Positions 1 to 7,462 of a DNA stretch of 27,017 bases are shown here, in pieces. The DNA comes from RGIG8767 sp964487395. GTDB taxonomy: Bacteria; Bacillota; Clostridia; Lachnospirales; Lachnospiraceae. A program made the position numbers and the translations under genes. Every line of letters starts with the position of its first letter. The stretch's first letter is position 1. The notes under the pieces were generated by a model. It saw nothing but the letters and a program-made list of their open reading frames with translations. It was not told where the DNA came from and ran no database searches. The stretch covers positions 1 to 27,017 of the forward strand of contig CAZAQH010000022.1 in assembly GCA_964487395.1 (NCBI GenBank). The letters are read 5' to 3'.

Positions 1-1032
1 AACCTTCTGAGATACACGAGCTGCCATTGGTACTGCGGATACACCGGCAGAACCAATCAACGGATTTACTTTTCCGTGTGTCACTACACACATTAACTTT
101 CCGAACAAAACTCCGGCTGCAGTACCAAATGCAAAAGCAATTAATCCTAATGCAACGATTTTTAAGGTTGCTGCATTTAAGAATGCTTCCGCACTTGTAG
201 TAGCGCCAACACTTGTTCCAAGAAGGATAACTACGATATACATAAGTGCATTGGATGCGGTATCTGTTAACTGTCTAACAACACCTGATTCTTTGAATAA
301 GTTACCTAACATAAGCATACCAACAAGTGGTGCTGTGGTAGGTAAAATCATGCATACAACAATGGTAACAATAATAGGGAAAAGAATTCTCTCTAATTTT
401 GATACTGGACGAAGCTGAGCCATTTTAATTTTACGCTCTTTTTCCGTTGTAAGTAATTTCATGATTGGTGGCTGTATAATTGGTACAAGTGACATGTATG
501 AATATGCCGCTACCGCAATCGGTCCAAGTAACGCTGTCTGTCCTAGCTTTCCAGCAAGGAAGATAGAGGTAGGGCCATCTGCTCCACCAATGATAGAGAT
601 TGCAGCTGCTGCTTTGTCATTAAAGCCAAGTGCAATTGCTCCAAAGTATGCTGCAAAAATACCAAACTGAGCTGCAGCTCCCAGTAAAAAGCTCTTTGGA
701 TTGGCAATTAACGGACCAAAGTCTGTCATCGCACCAACACCCATGAAAATAAGGGATGGTAAAATTGCCCATTCATCAAGTTTGTAGAAATAATACAGTA
801 AACCGCCTACGCCATTGGCTGCATCTTCCGTATGAAGCATAATATCTGGATAGATATTAACAAGCAACATACCGAAAGCAATAGGAACTAATAATAATGG
901 TTCATATTCCTTTTTAATAGCCAAGAACAGGAAAAAGCAAGCTACTGCAATCATAATATAATTTCCAACCGTCAGGTTGAAAAACGCAGTCTGATGTACC
1001 AGATTGCTTAATGTATTTGCAATGTAATCCAT
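1..1032 (-). CDS. mmdB: Sodium-translocating decarboxylase beta subunit, partial (OadB/MmdB/GcdB family)
   Basis: This is the membrane subunit that decarboxylates carboxybiotin and couples it to Na+ export. 344 residues are visible from the ATG at 1032, which has an AGGAGG site 8 bases upstream; the C-terminus lies beyond the window. The protein is highly hydrophobic. It carries the family hallmark GGADGPTSIF in its middle, which in the known family contains the conserved Asp of the Na+/H+ pathway, and a second conserved stretch near the visible end (NPLIGSAGVSAVP). It is the last visible gene of the A-D-C-B operon, 54 bases after the biotin carrier. The family assignment is firm. The substrate (methylmalonyl-CoA, glutaconyl-CoA or another) cannot be read from this subunit, so the gene symbol follows gene order only. 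Confidence 0.93.
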   Translation of the reverse strand, partial: MDYIANTLSNLVHQTAFFNLTVGNYIMIAVACFFLFLAIKKEYEPLLLVPIAFGMLLVNIYPDIMLHTEDAANGVGGLLYYFYKLDEWAILPSLIFMGVGAMTDFGPLIANPKSFLLGAAAQFGIFAAYFGAIALGFNDKAAAAISIIGGADGPTSIFLAGKLGQTALLGPIAVAAYSYMSLVPIIQPPIMKLLTTEKERKIKMAQLRPVSKLERILFPIIVTIVVCMILPTTAPLVGMLMLGNLFKESGVVRQLTDTASNALMYIVVILLGTSVGATTSAEAFLNAATLKIVALGLIAFAFGTAAGVLFGKLMCVVTHGKVNPLIGSAGVSAVPMAARVSQKV

Positions 1033-1086
1033 TTACGTTGACCTCCTAATGATATAAACCAAAGAAAGCTCTTTGGTTCCCTGTCT

Positions 1087-1467
1087 CTAGTTTAATGTTG
1101 CGAGTACTGCTCCTGCTTCAATAGGATCTCCTACTGCAACATCAATGCTAGCTACTGTACCATCTTCTGGTGCAACAACTGGGATTTCCATTTTCATAGC
1201 TTCAATGATAACAACTGCATCACCTTTCTTTACAGCCTGTCCAACACTTGCTTCAATCTTAAATACTTTACCAGCTGCGCCTGCTTCAACTTTAACGCCG
1301 CCTGCTGCGCCGGATGTCTTTGGTGCTGCAGCTACTGGTGCTGCCTTAGGTGCTGCTACTGGTGCTGCTTTCTTTTCTGCAACAGGTGCTGCCGCTCCTG
1401 AGGATGCTCCTTCTTCTACTACTACGTCATATACGTTTCCATTAACGGTAATGGTATAATTTTTCAT
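1087..1467 (-). CDS. mmdC: Biotin carboxyl carrier protein of a decarboxylase pump (gamma subunit)
   Basis: This 126-residue biotin carrier moves the carboxyl group from the carboxyltransferase to the membrane beta subunit. It has a short N-terminal beta segment (MKNYTITVNG), an Ala/Pro/Lys-rich flexible linker at about 22-58, and a C-terminal biotinyl domain at 58-126 with the EAMKMEIPV motif; the biotinylated lysine is K92. An AGGAGG site lies 8 bases before the ATG. The linker and domain order match gamma subunits of methylmalonyl-CoA and glutaconyl-CoA decarboxylases. The gene sits between the OadG-like and OadB-like genes in the same operon. The motif makes the call secure; the exact enzyme complex is inferred from the neighbours. 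Confidence 0.93.
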   Translation of the reverse strand: MKNYTITVNGNVYDVVVEEGASSGAAAPVAEKKAAPVAAPKAAPVAAAPKTSGAAGGVKVEAGAAGKVFKIEASVGQAVKKGDAVVIIEAMKMEIPVVAPEDGTVASIDVAVGDPIEAGAVLATLN

Positions 1468-1501
1468 TTTATATTCCTCCTGTGAGATTTACAATTATTT
1501 A

Positions 1502-2209
1502 TTATCTTACTCTTCTTATTGATCTTACTACGTATCCATCGCTTCCAGCACTTCCTTCGCTTGCAGCAATAGCGGCTGAAATTACAGCAATCAATTCAAA
1601 ATCATCTGAATACTGTTCTTCATTCTGTACAATCTGTGCTACAACACCTGTATCCTTAACTTTTGCTGTATCTTTTTTCTTTTCAAATGATTTCTGGATT
1701 TTAGGAATCAAATTGAAACATGAAATAATCAATGAAATCAGAATAAGTACAACGAAAACAGTTCCCATTCCAAGCAAAGTATTTAATGCAGCATTTATCA
1801 TTAATTCGCGGAATGTACGCTCTACATTTGTTGTTGCGGACACAAGTTGATTGCTTGTGTCAATAATTATTTCCATACTGGCATTTCGTTCTGCTCCAAC
1901 TAAATGTGCAACAATCGTAATACCATCATCACTGATTGTATACTCCACATCGTCTACTGAACGATAACCACCCATATCTTCTAAAGCAGTCTGATAGCTT
2001 TCTAATGCGGCATAAATAACAGCATCTCCTGCATATCCTTCAATATCTCCACTTGCAACAATCTGGTCAATAGAGGTAATAAAGCCACCTGCCATCTCTT
2101 CCATTGCTGCCTGTTCTTGTGGATTACTAGCTGCTTCATCTTTCTGACCGCATGCGCTCATGCCGGCCATACAGGTGATCATACCTAATATTAATAATAA
2201 TTTTTTCAT
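1502..2209 (-). CDS. mmdD: OadG-like decarboxylase subunit with lipoprotein signal and extra extracytoplasmic domain
   Basis: This 235-residue protein is the small membrane-anchoring subunit (OadG/MmdD role) that ties the carboxyltransferase to the beta subunit. The start is placed at 2209 because the in-frame ATG at 2221 overlaps the GGATG of the ribosome site. The N-terminus is a lipoprotein-like signal (MKKLLLILGMITCMAGMSAC). It is followed by about 115 polar residues outside the membrane, then one membrane segment (GMGTVFVVLILISLIISC), a charged linker and the typical OadG tail (ELIAVISAAIAASEG ... VVRSIRRV). Most OadG proteins lack the extracellular part and are roughly 80-120 residues long, so this is an enlarged version. 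It lies 18 bases after the carboxyltransferase stop. The OadG part is confident; the role of the added domain is unknown. Confidence 0.85.
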   Translation of the reverse strand: MKKLLLILGMITCMAGMSACGQKDEAASNPQEQAAMEEMAGGFITSIDQIVASGDIEGYAGDAVIYAALESYQTALEDMGGYRSVDDVEYTISDDGITIVAHLVGAERNASMEIIIDTSNQLVSATTNVERTFRELMINAALNTLLGMGTVFVVLILISLIISCFNLIPKIQKSFEKKKDTAKVKDTGVVAQIVQNEEQYSDDFELIAVISAAIAASEGSAGSDGYVVRSIRRVR

Positions 2210-2227
2210 ATTAAGTATCATCCTTTC

Positions 2228-3658
2228 TTATACTGTGCCGTGTTTTTTAGCAGGGCGTTCTTCGCTTTTTGTATATAACATATCAAATGCACCAATTACG
2301 TATTTTCTTGTATCAGCAGCATTAATAATGCAATCTACATAGCCTCTCTTTGCAGCACTTTCTACATTATTCTGAAGTGCAGCATATTCTTTTGCACATT
2401 CATCAATAGCATCAGCTCCCTTACCATCACAGATAATCTTAGCTGCAAGTTTTGCATCCATCATACCAATTGAAGCATCCGGCCATGCAAATGTCATATC
2501 TGCACCAATTGATTTGGAGTTCATTGCTACATAAGCACTTCCAAATGCTTTGCCAATGATTACATTAACCTTTGGTACAGTCGCATTTGCGAAAGCATAT
2601 GTAAGCTTTGCAACTGCTTTTGCCATTTTCTTTTCACAGCATTTTGTTGCTTTAAATCCTGTTGCATTTGTTAATGACAATACAGGAATTTCAAATGCAT
2701 CACAGAAATTAATGAAATCTGCAGCTTTTTCACATCCACGAACAGATAAAACAGTATCGAATTTTTCAGATACTTTTCCATCTTCATCATAAATTTCACT
2801 ACGATTAGCAACAGCACCAACAGTAGCACCATTCAATTTAATGAATCCTGTTACCATGTCTTTTGCATAATCTGCTTTTGTCTCAAAAAATACATTGTTA
2901 TCTGAAATAGTAGAAAGTGCAATAGAAGTATCTCCAACGCAATTTACTAATTCAGCTGATACTCTGTTTAAATCATCTGTGCATTCTTCAAATGAATTAT
3001 CATCTTCGCAGTTTGAAGGCAACATAGAAACGAGCTGACGAATCTGTCCTAAAATAGTAGCTTCATCACCAACACCGTCTACGATTCCACCCTCTTCACT
3101 CTGGAACTTTGCAGAAGAAGTATCACATTTTGAAATTTCATTACCATCTAAAGCATTTGGTGCATTAACAAATAATTTTGCATTTTTAGATTCCATAAAT
3201 GTAAAATCTGTTAATGTAGGAATAACTGCCAAACCGCCACCGCATGTACCAAAAATAGCGGTAATCTGTGGAATTACTCCTGATGCCATAGTCTGTTTTA
3301 AATAAATTTCTCCGAAGCCATTTAAAGCATCGGTAGCTTCTTGCAGTCTAAGACCTGTGGAATCAATTAATCCGATAACAGGCGCACCTGTTTTCATTGC
3401 CAGATCATAGAGGTTTGCAATTTTCTTTGCATGCATTTCACCAATACTGCCACCTAATACGGAAGCGTCCTGGCTATATACATACACAAGATTGCCATCA
3501 ATTACTCCGTATCCAGTAATAACACCGTCAGAAGGAGTTTCTGTTTGTTTCATGTTGAAATCTGTAGTTCTAGCTGTAATCTTAGCTCCGATTTCTACGA
3601 AACTGTTTTCATCGAGTAAAGATCCTATTCTTTGACTCGCTTGTGTAGTAGTACTCAT
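2228..3658 (-). CDS. mmdA: Biotin-dependent acyl-CoA carboxyltransferase / decarboxylase alpha subunit
   Basis: This 476-residue crotonase-fold carboxyltransferase transfers CO2 from an acyl-CoA to biotin. The start is set at the ATG at 3658, 8 bases after a GGAGGG site; the upstream in-frame ATG at 3673 overlaps that site. The N-half has the acyl-CoA-binding pattern (GLRLQEATDALNGFGEI, FGTCGGGLAVIPTLTDF). The C-half has the carboxybiotin-side oxyanion region (VIIGKAFGSAYVAMNSKSIG, FAWPDASIGMMDA). The length fits methylmalonyl-CoA decarboxylase alpha/PCC-beta-like proteins, slightly short. It heads an A-D-C-B operon like the Veillonella mmd set. A propionyl- or methylmalonyl-CoA substrate is likely but not proven; glutaconyl-CoA or a malonyl-type substrate is possible. 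No mutase or epimerase gene is nearby to settle this. Confidence 0.88.
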   Translation of the reverse strand: MSTTTQASQRIGSLLDENSFVEIGAKITARTTDFNMKQTETPSDGVITGYGVIDGNLVYVYSQDASVLGGSIGEMHAKKIANLYDLAMKTGAPVIGLIDSTGLRLQEATDALNGFGEIYLKQTMASGVIPQITAIFGTCGGGLAVIPTLTDFTFMESKNAKLFVNAPNALDGNEISKCDTSSAKFQSEEGGIVDGVGDEATILGQIRQLVSMLPSNCEDDNSFEECTDDLNRVSAELVNCVGDTSIALSTISDNNVFFETKADYAKDMVTGFIKLNGATVGAVANRSEIYDEDGKVSEKFDTVLSVRGCEKAADFINFCDAFEIPVLSLTNATGFKATKCCEKKMAKAVAKLTYAFANATVPKVNVIIGKAFGSAYVAMNSKSIGADMTFAWPDASIGMMDAKLAAKIICDGKGADAIDECAKEYAALQNNVESAAKRGYVDCIINAADTRKYVIGAFDMLYTKSEERPAKKHGTV

Positions 3659-3747
3659 CTTTAAGCCCTCCATTTTATATTAATTCAAAAGAATAACTTA
3701 TTTTACGAAAAACACATGAAAAACCCATATTTTTTCGCACCTGCTCA

Positions 3748-3776
3748 AGTATATCATAAAAAATTCTAAAGCAAAA
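3748..3776 (-). promoter_or_regulatory. Candidate sigma-A promoter of the decarboxylase operon
   Basis: On the minus strand a TATACT -10 (3748-3753) lies in an AT-rich stretch, with weak -35 candidates (TTTTGC/TTTGCT) 16-17 bases upstream. It sits about 90 bases before the carboxyltransferase start, in the only intergenic gap upstream of that operon. An A/T-only stem (AAAATTC/GAATTTT, 3760-3784) overlaps it and may be a weak terminator for the cyclase gene upstream. Moderate to low confidence. Confidence 0.4.
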
Positions 3777-3807
3777 GGAATTTTATATTTTTTTAACATG
3801 AAAATAT

Positions 3808-5085
3808 TTATTCTGATACGATTTGATTTCTACCACCCATTTTTCCTTTATATAATCGATTATCAGCTTTCTTAATAATAACAGATATTTCCTCATTGCT
3901 TCCTTCAACAATACCAAAGGTCATTGTAATATGAAGCGCTTTTTCTTTATAAACAACTTCATGATTGATTATTTTATTTCTAAGTTCCTGCAACTCCTTT
4001 AAAGCATTCTCAAAATTTTTATCTTCATAAATCAGAAGGAACTCTTCTCCACCCCAGCGAACCGCAAATCCTTTTCCAATCATGTTATTATTAAAAATAT
4101 TTGATATTTCTTTTAAGACTAAATCTCCACAATCATGACCGTATTCATCATTGAACTTTTTAAAGAAATCAATATCACACATTACCACACTAAATGGAAT
4201 TCCATCTTCTATGGCTTTCATCTGTACATTTCGAAGTTTGCCTTCTCCGATTCTTCTTGAATAAAGCTTTGTCAGTGCATCTCGTTCTACCATTTCCCGC
4301 AGGAATTTTTGTACATGAACCGTGAAACGTCCCATTTCACCTAATTCATCTTTTCTCTGCATAATTCTGCAATCAAGCTCAGCCTTTAAATTTCCCTGTG
4401 CAATATCTCTTAAAAAACTTTTTTCTTTGGATATTGTAGAAACTAATTCTTTTGTAAATCCATTACATATAAAACTTGTAAGAATCATCATAATAATCGC
4501 AATAATTAAAATCGGGCTTACTGCAATTAAAATATCATGATTAACATTTTTTGTAGGCTTTCCTGCAAATATCATCCCAATGCATGTCCCATCGGAAGCA
4601 AAAACCGGCTCATAATATGCAAAATACTCTTCATCATTTACAAGTACATTATGGTAAAATGTCGCTTCGTGCCGTTTTAATACATCTTCTATTACTCTTG
4701 CATGTGCATTGGTTCCGATAATACGATTGCCATCCTTATCTTTAATAGTCGTCATTACGCGAACGTCATAAAAGAAAAATGTTAAATCAATATCCGTTTC
4801 TTCTTTCATCTTGTCAATATATTCAAAATTACCACTAAGCTTTTCATCACCTTTGTATAAATAATAAGCTTCTCCTTCCTGCACAAGATGATAATCCCCC
4901 GGATACATACTGTCATATGTATAAATTGTCGAACGAGCTCTATTGCGTAATCCACTCTCTACCTCTTTTTGCATTGTATGGTCAAATGCCATATAACTAA
5001 AGAGGGTTATCACAATTCCCATAATCAGTAGGGGAAACAATGTCATAATTAATAATTTTCTATGTAATCCGCCCTTTTTCTTCAT
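3808..5085 (-). CDS. Membrane diguanylate cyclase with extracellular Cache-type sensor (GGDEF protein)
   Basis: This 425-residue protein should make cyclic di-GMP in response to an outside signal. An N-terminal membrane helix (about 12-34) is followed by a Cache-like extracellular domain (about 35-183), a second helix (about 185-207), a HAMP-like linker and a C-terminal GGDEF domain (about 268-425). The active-site loop reads RWGGEEF and the metal/substrate motif DIDFFKKFNDEYGHDCGD is intact, so it is probably catalytic. The RxxD inhibitory I-site expected just before the loop is absent (the residues there are I-G-K-G), suggesting no classical product inhibition. There is no EAL or HD-GYP domain. 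It lies 19 bases after a small acidic protein gene and is probably cotranscribed with it. The ligand is unknown. Confidence 0.92.
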   Translation of the reverse strand: MKKKGGLHRKLLIMTLFPLLIMGIVITLFSYMAFDHTMQKEVESGLRNRARSTIYTYDSMYPGDYHLVQEGEAYYLYKGDEKLSGNFEYIDKMKEETDIDLTFFFYDVRVMTTIKDKDGNRIIGTNAHARVIEDVLKRHEATFYHNVLVNDEEYFAYYEPVFASDGTCIGMIFAGKPTKNVNHDILIAVSPILIIAIIMMILTSFICNGFTKELVSTISKEKSFLRDIAQGNLKAELDCRIMQRKDELGEMGRFTVHVQKFLREMVERDALTKLYSRRIGEGKLRNVQMKAIEDGIPFSVVMCDIDFFKKFNDEYGHDCGDLVLKEISNIFNNNMIGKGFAVRWGGEEFLLIYEDKNFENALKELQELRNKIINHEVVYKEKALHITMTFGIVEGSNEEISVIIKKADNRLYKGKMGGRNQIVSE

Positions 5086-5104
5086 CGTGTCTTTTACCCC
5101 TTCT

Positions 5105-5440
5105 TTAGAATCCTATTCCAAAATCTTCAAGAGAAAACTGAACCCCTTCATCTCCCTCTAGATTACTCCGTTCTTCTGCTTCTTCTATATATTCATTTAC
5201 AGCATCCTCATCTGGTGCTATGTCTTCTTGTTTCGTCTGAGTCGATTCGCCTTCACCTTTGTATTGCTTTACTCCAAAACTTGCTGTATATTCCATTTCA
5301 CTTAACTTATTTTTTATATCTTTAATTGCGCTTTTCAAAGGAGCTGAACTCGGAATCAAAACCGTTACAACTGAGCTGTCTTCTGCTACCTGATATCCCA
5401 TTTTTCTTAATTTTTGATTTACTTCATCTTTTGATATCAT
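5105..5440 (-). CDS. Small acidic protein of unknown function
   Basis: I do not recognise this 111-residue protein. It has no signal peptide or membrane helix, so it is probably cytoplasmic. Residues 1-60 look like a compact alpha/beta fold (an amphipathic start, VVTVLIPSS, then a basic helix KSAIKDIKNKLSEM). Residues 63-98 are a polar, strongly acidic linker. The protein ends in a hydrophobic tail (FSLEDFGIGF) that could be a docking peptide. An AGAGAGG ribosome site precedes the ATG, and a promoter-like sequence lies at 5496-5523. It precedes the diguanylate cyclase gene by 19 bases, so the two probably share a transcript, which suggests but does not show a functional link. Coding status is good; function is open. 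Confidence 0.75.
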   Translation of the reverse strand: MISKDEVNQKLRKMGYQVAEDSSVVTVLIPSSAPLKSAIKDIKNKLSEMEYTASFGVKQYKGEGESTQTKQEDIAPDEDAVNEYIEEAEERSNLEGDEGVQFSLEDFGIGF

Positions 5441-5495
5441 TTATATAACCTCTCTTCTTTAATTATCATATATCTGATAACCTGAATACAAAATA

Positions 5496-5523
5496 ATCAT
5501 AACACATTTTCTTCTCTTATAAA
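5496..5523 (-). promoter_or_regulatory. Candidate promoter for the 111-residue protein/cyclase unit
   Basis: On the minus strand TTTATA (5518-5523), 16 bases, then TATGAT (5496-5501) preceded by TGT (an extended -10 feature). It lies about 55 bases before the start codon, in the 95-base gap after the carboxypeptidase gene. The -10 is good and the -35 weak. Confidence 0.45.
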
Positions 5524-5535
5524 ATAAATATTCTT

Positions 5536-6771
5536 CTAAAGTGAAAAAGCTTTCCATATCATGAAAGCACACCATGGATAATCAATTTCTTTAACCTGTT
5601 TATCAGAATATGCCAGATATTCTTTTAATTCTTCATCCTCAATTTTTACTACAATATTACCAAGTACTTCTTTTTCCATAACCGGATCAGTTAACTCATT
5701 TTTGATTTTATAAACAACGTCTATCTCTTCGTCTTTTTTTTTCAGCACACCCGACAACTCTTGATTCTGATCCTCTAAAATAGGACTGATAAATTCTGTT
5801 GCACCTATAAATTTTGTCTGGGCATTTAAAACAGGGATTGCCTTTAACTTGTCTGAATCAATTTCTATTGTATTAAAATCGCAGAATTTATAATTATCAA
5901 TTCCATAAGTCATAAGCTTTCTTGTATCTTTCCACTTATAAGTTTTATTGCCTGGCCAGCCACATGCAAGAAGCGCTACTACAAATGTTCTATTATCTCT
6001 TTGCAGTGCCCCAACATAACAATATCCTGCTTTTGATGTGAATCCGGTTTTTCCCGATAATGCTCCATCCATCATATTTAAAAAGGCATTATGGTTGTTA
6101 CACGTAAAATGACGTTTATCTTCTAAATCTGAAAAAGAATAATTGGATGTCCCTGTTATTTGAAGAAACTCTTCTCTTTTAGGTGATTGTTTAATACAAT
6201 ACGACATGATACGAGCTAAGTCTCTTGCCGTAATAGAATGTGTTATTTCCCATTCCTTTCCTTCCGCATCCACTGCCGTAGCCGTTGCATCCAGTCCGTT
6301 TGGTGTTATAAAGCAAGAATCCATACACCCAATTTCTAAAGCCTTTTTATTCATTAATTTTGCAAACTCTTCTATGCTTCCCGCAATATGTTCTGCGATT
6401 GCTACCGCAGAATCATTATGTGATTCTAACATAAGTGAATACAATAAATCATTAAGGTAGTACGTTTCCCCTTCTCGTATATTTAACTGCACATCCGGCA
6501 TGGTGGATGCATATTCTGAAACAGTAACAACATCATCCGGATTACCCATTTCAAGTGCAACAATTAATGTCATGATTTTTGTAGTACTTGCCATTGGCAT
6601 TTGTTCAAACCCATTTTTTTCGTATAATACTCTGCCTGAATCCGCATCCATAAGCACGGCTGCCTTTGCATATAATTCACTTGCCTCCGGCTCCACAGCA
6701 TAACTTTTAATATCAGCAATCAAAAAGACCAAAAGAGATAAAATCACCAAAATTCTTTTCATAACAATCAT
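5536..6771 (-). CDS. D-alanyl-D-alanine carboxypeptidase, DacF/PBP5 family (copy 1)
   Basis: This 411-residue secreted penicillin-binding protein trims the terminal D-Ala from peptidoglycan stem peptides. It has an N-terminal signal peptide (hydrophobic stretch at 5-20) and all three peptidase S11 motifs: STTK (S62-K65), SHN (S117-N119) and KTG (K241-G243). A C-terminal PBP5-like beta region of about 120 residues follows. Starts at 6771 (GAGG 8 bases upstream) and 6762 (MKRILV, AAGG 9 bases upstream) are both plausible. A hairpin with a T-tract sits only 25 bases upstream, so the gene either depends on read-through from scpB or has a promoter overlapping the hairpin. A second S11 gene lies about 2.4 kb away in the same cluster. 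The family call is secure. Confidence 0.93.
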   Translation of the reverse strand: MIVMKRILVILSLLVFLIADIKSYAVEPEASELYAKAAVLMDADSGRVLYEKNGFEQMPMASTTKIMTLIVALEMGNPDDVVTVSEYASTMPDVQLNIREGETYYLNDLLYSLMLESHNDSAVAIAEHIAGSIEEFAKLMNKKALEIGCMDSCFITPNGLDATATAVDAEGKEWEITHSITARDLARIMSYCIKQSPKREEFLQITGTSNYSFSDLEDKRHFTCNNHNAFLNMMDGALSGKTGFTSKAGYCYVGALQRDNRTFVVALLACGWPGNKTYKWKDTRKLMTYGIDNYKFCDFNTIEIDSDKLKAIPVLNAQTKFIGATEFISPILEDQNQELSGVLKKKDEEIDVVYKIKNELTDPVMEKEVLGNIVVKIEDEELKEYLAYSDKQVKEIDYPWCAFMIWKAFSL

Positions 6772-6796
6772 CCTTGCTTCCTCACAAATGTATATG

Positions 6797-6836
6797 AAAA
6801 AAACGGGAAGAATATGATTATCATTTCTTCCCGTTT
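6797..6836 (-). terminator. Rho-independent terminator after scpB, just before the dac gene
   Basis: On the minus strand AAACGGGAAGAA (6825-6836) pairs perfectly with TTCTTCCCGTTT (6801-6812) and is followed by further T residues. The loop contains an additional ATGAT/ATCAT pairing. It starts 21 bases after the scpB stop and ends 25 bases before the carboxypeptidase start, so it is either a true operon end or a partial (attenuating) terminator within the cluster. Confidence 0.8.
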
Positions 6837-6857
6837 ATATTCCGAAAAATAATTACA

Positions 6858-7427
6858 TTAAATATTTAATTGTAATTGTATCTCTTGTTCTGCCTGTTCT
6901 TTGAATTCTTCAATCTGAACAGGATTTAACTCTGGTAATTCATCTAACGACTTCACACCAAAGCTTCTAAGGAACTGTTCCGTTGTCCCAAAAAGTAGAG
7001 GTCTGCCCGGTGCATCAAGTCTTCCTAATTCTTTTACAAGATTAAAATCTATCAGTCGGTTTACCGCATGGTCACAGCTTACACCTCTTATTTTTTCAAT
7101 ATCCAGTTTAGTGACCGGTTGTTTATATGCAATGATGGATAATGTCTCCAACACAGTATCTGACATAACATATTTTCTGTTAGACTGTGTAATCCTGATT
7201 AAATATTCATACATTTCAACCTTCGTACACATTTGAAAAGAATCTTCCAGTTCCATAATGGTGACACCTCTTCCTGATTCTTCCATTTTTGTACGCATAT
7301 CATAAATTATTTTTCTGGTTACTGATGGTGTTTCTTCAATAAGTTCTGACAGTTGATTTAACGAAACTGATTCTCCCATTGAAAATAAAACAGCCTCAAT
7401 AACAGCTTCCTGCTGTGTTCTCTCCAT
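6858..7427 (-). CDS. scpB: Segregation and condensation protein B
   Basis: This 189-residue kleisin-associated winged-helix protein forms the SMC-ScpA-ScpB complex that organises and separates chromosomes. It has two winged-helix regions and the family signature IIAYKQPVTKLDIEKIRGV, then VNRLIDFNLVKELGRLDAPG and RPLLFGTTEQFLRSFGVKSL. Length is typical. An AGGAG site lies 9 bases before the ATG. It lies 35 bases after scpA on the same strand, the usual Firmicutes order, and is followed by a strong terminator hairpin. Confidence 0.97.
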   Translation of the reverse strand: MERTQQEAVIEAVLFSMGESVSLNQLSELIEETPSVTRKIIYDMRTKMEESGRGVTIMELEDSFQMCTKVEMYEYLIRITQSNRKYVMSDTVLETLSIIAYKQPVTKLDIEKIRGVSCDHAVNRLIDFNLVKELGRLDAPGRPLLFGTTEQFLRSFGVKSLDELPELNPVQIEEFKEQAEQEIQLQLNI

Positions 7428-7462
7428 TTATATTTCTCCTGTGCAATAAATATTGCTATGTA

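Noticed and set aside
1145..1459. Open frame on the plus strand opposite the biotin carrier
   Set aside because: Antisense shadow of an Ala/Pro-rich coding region with no family features.
3758..3784. Stem AAAATTC/GAATTTT after the cyclase gene as terminator
   Set aside because: Only one G-C pair; too weak to call, and it overlaps a better promoter match.
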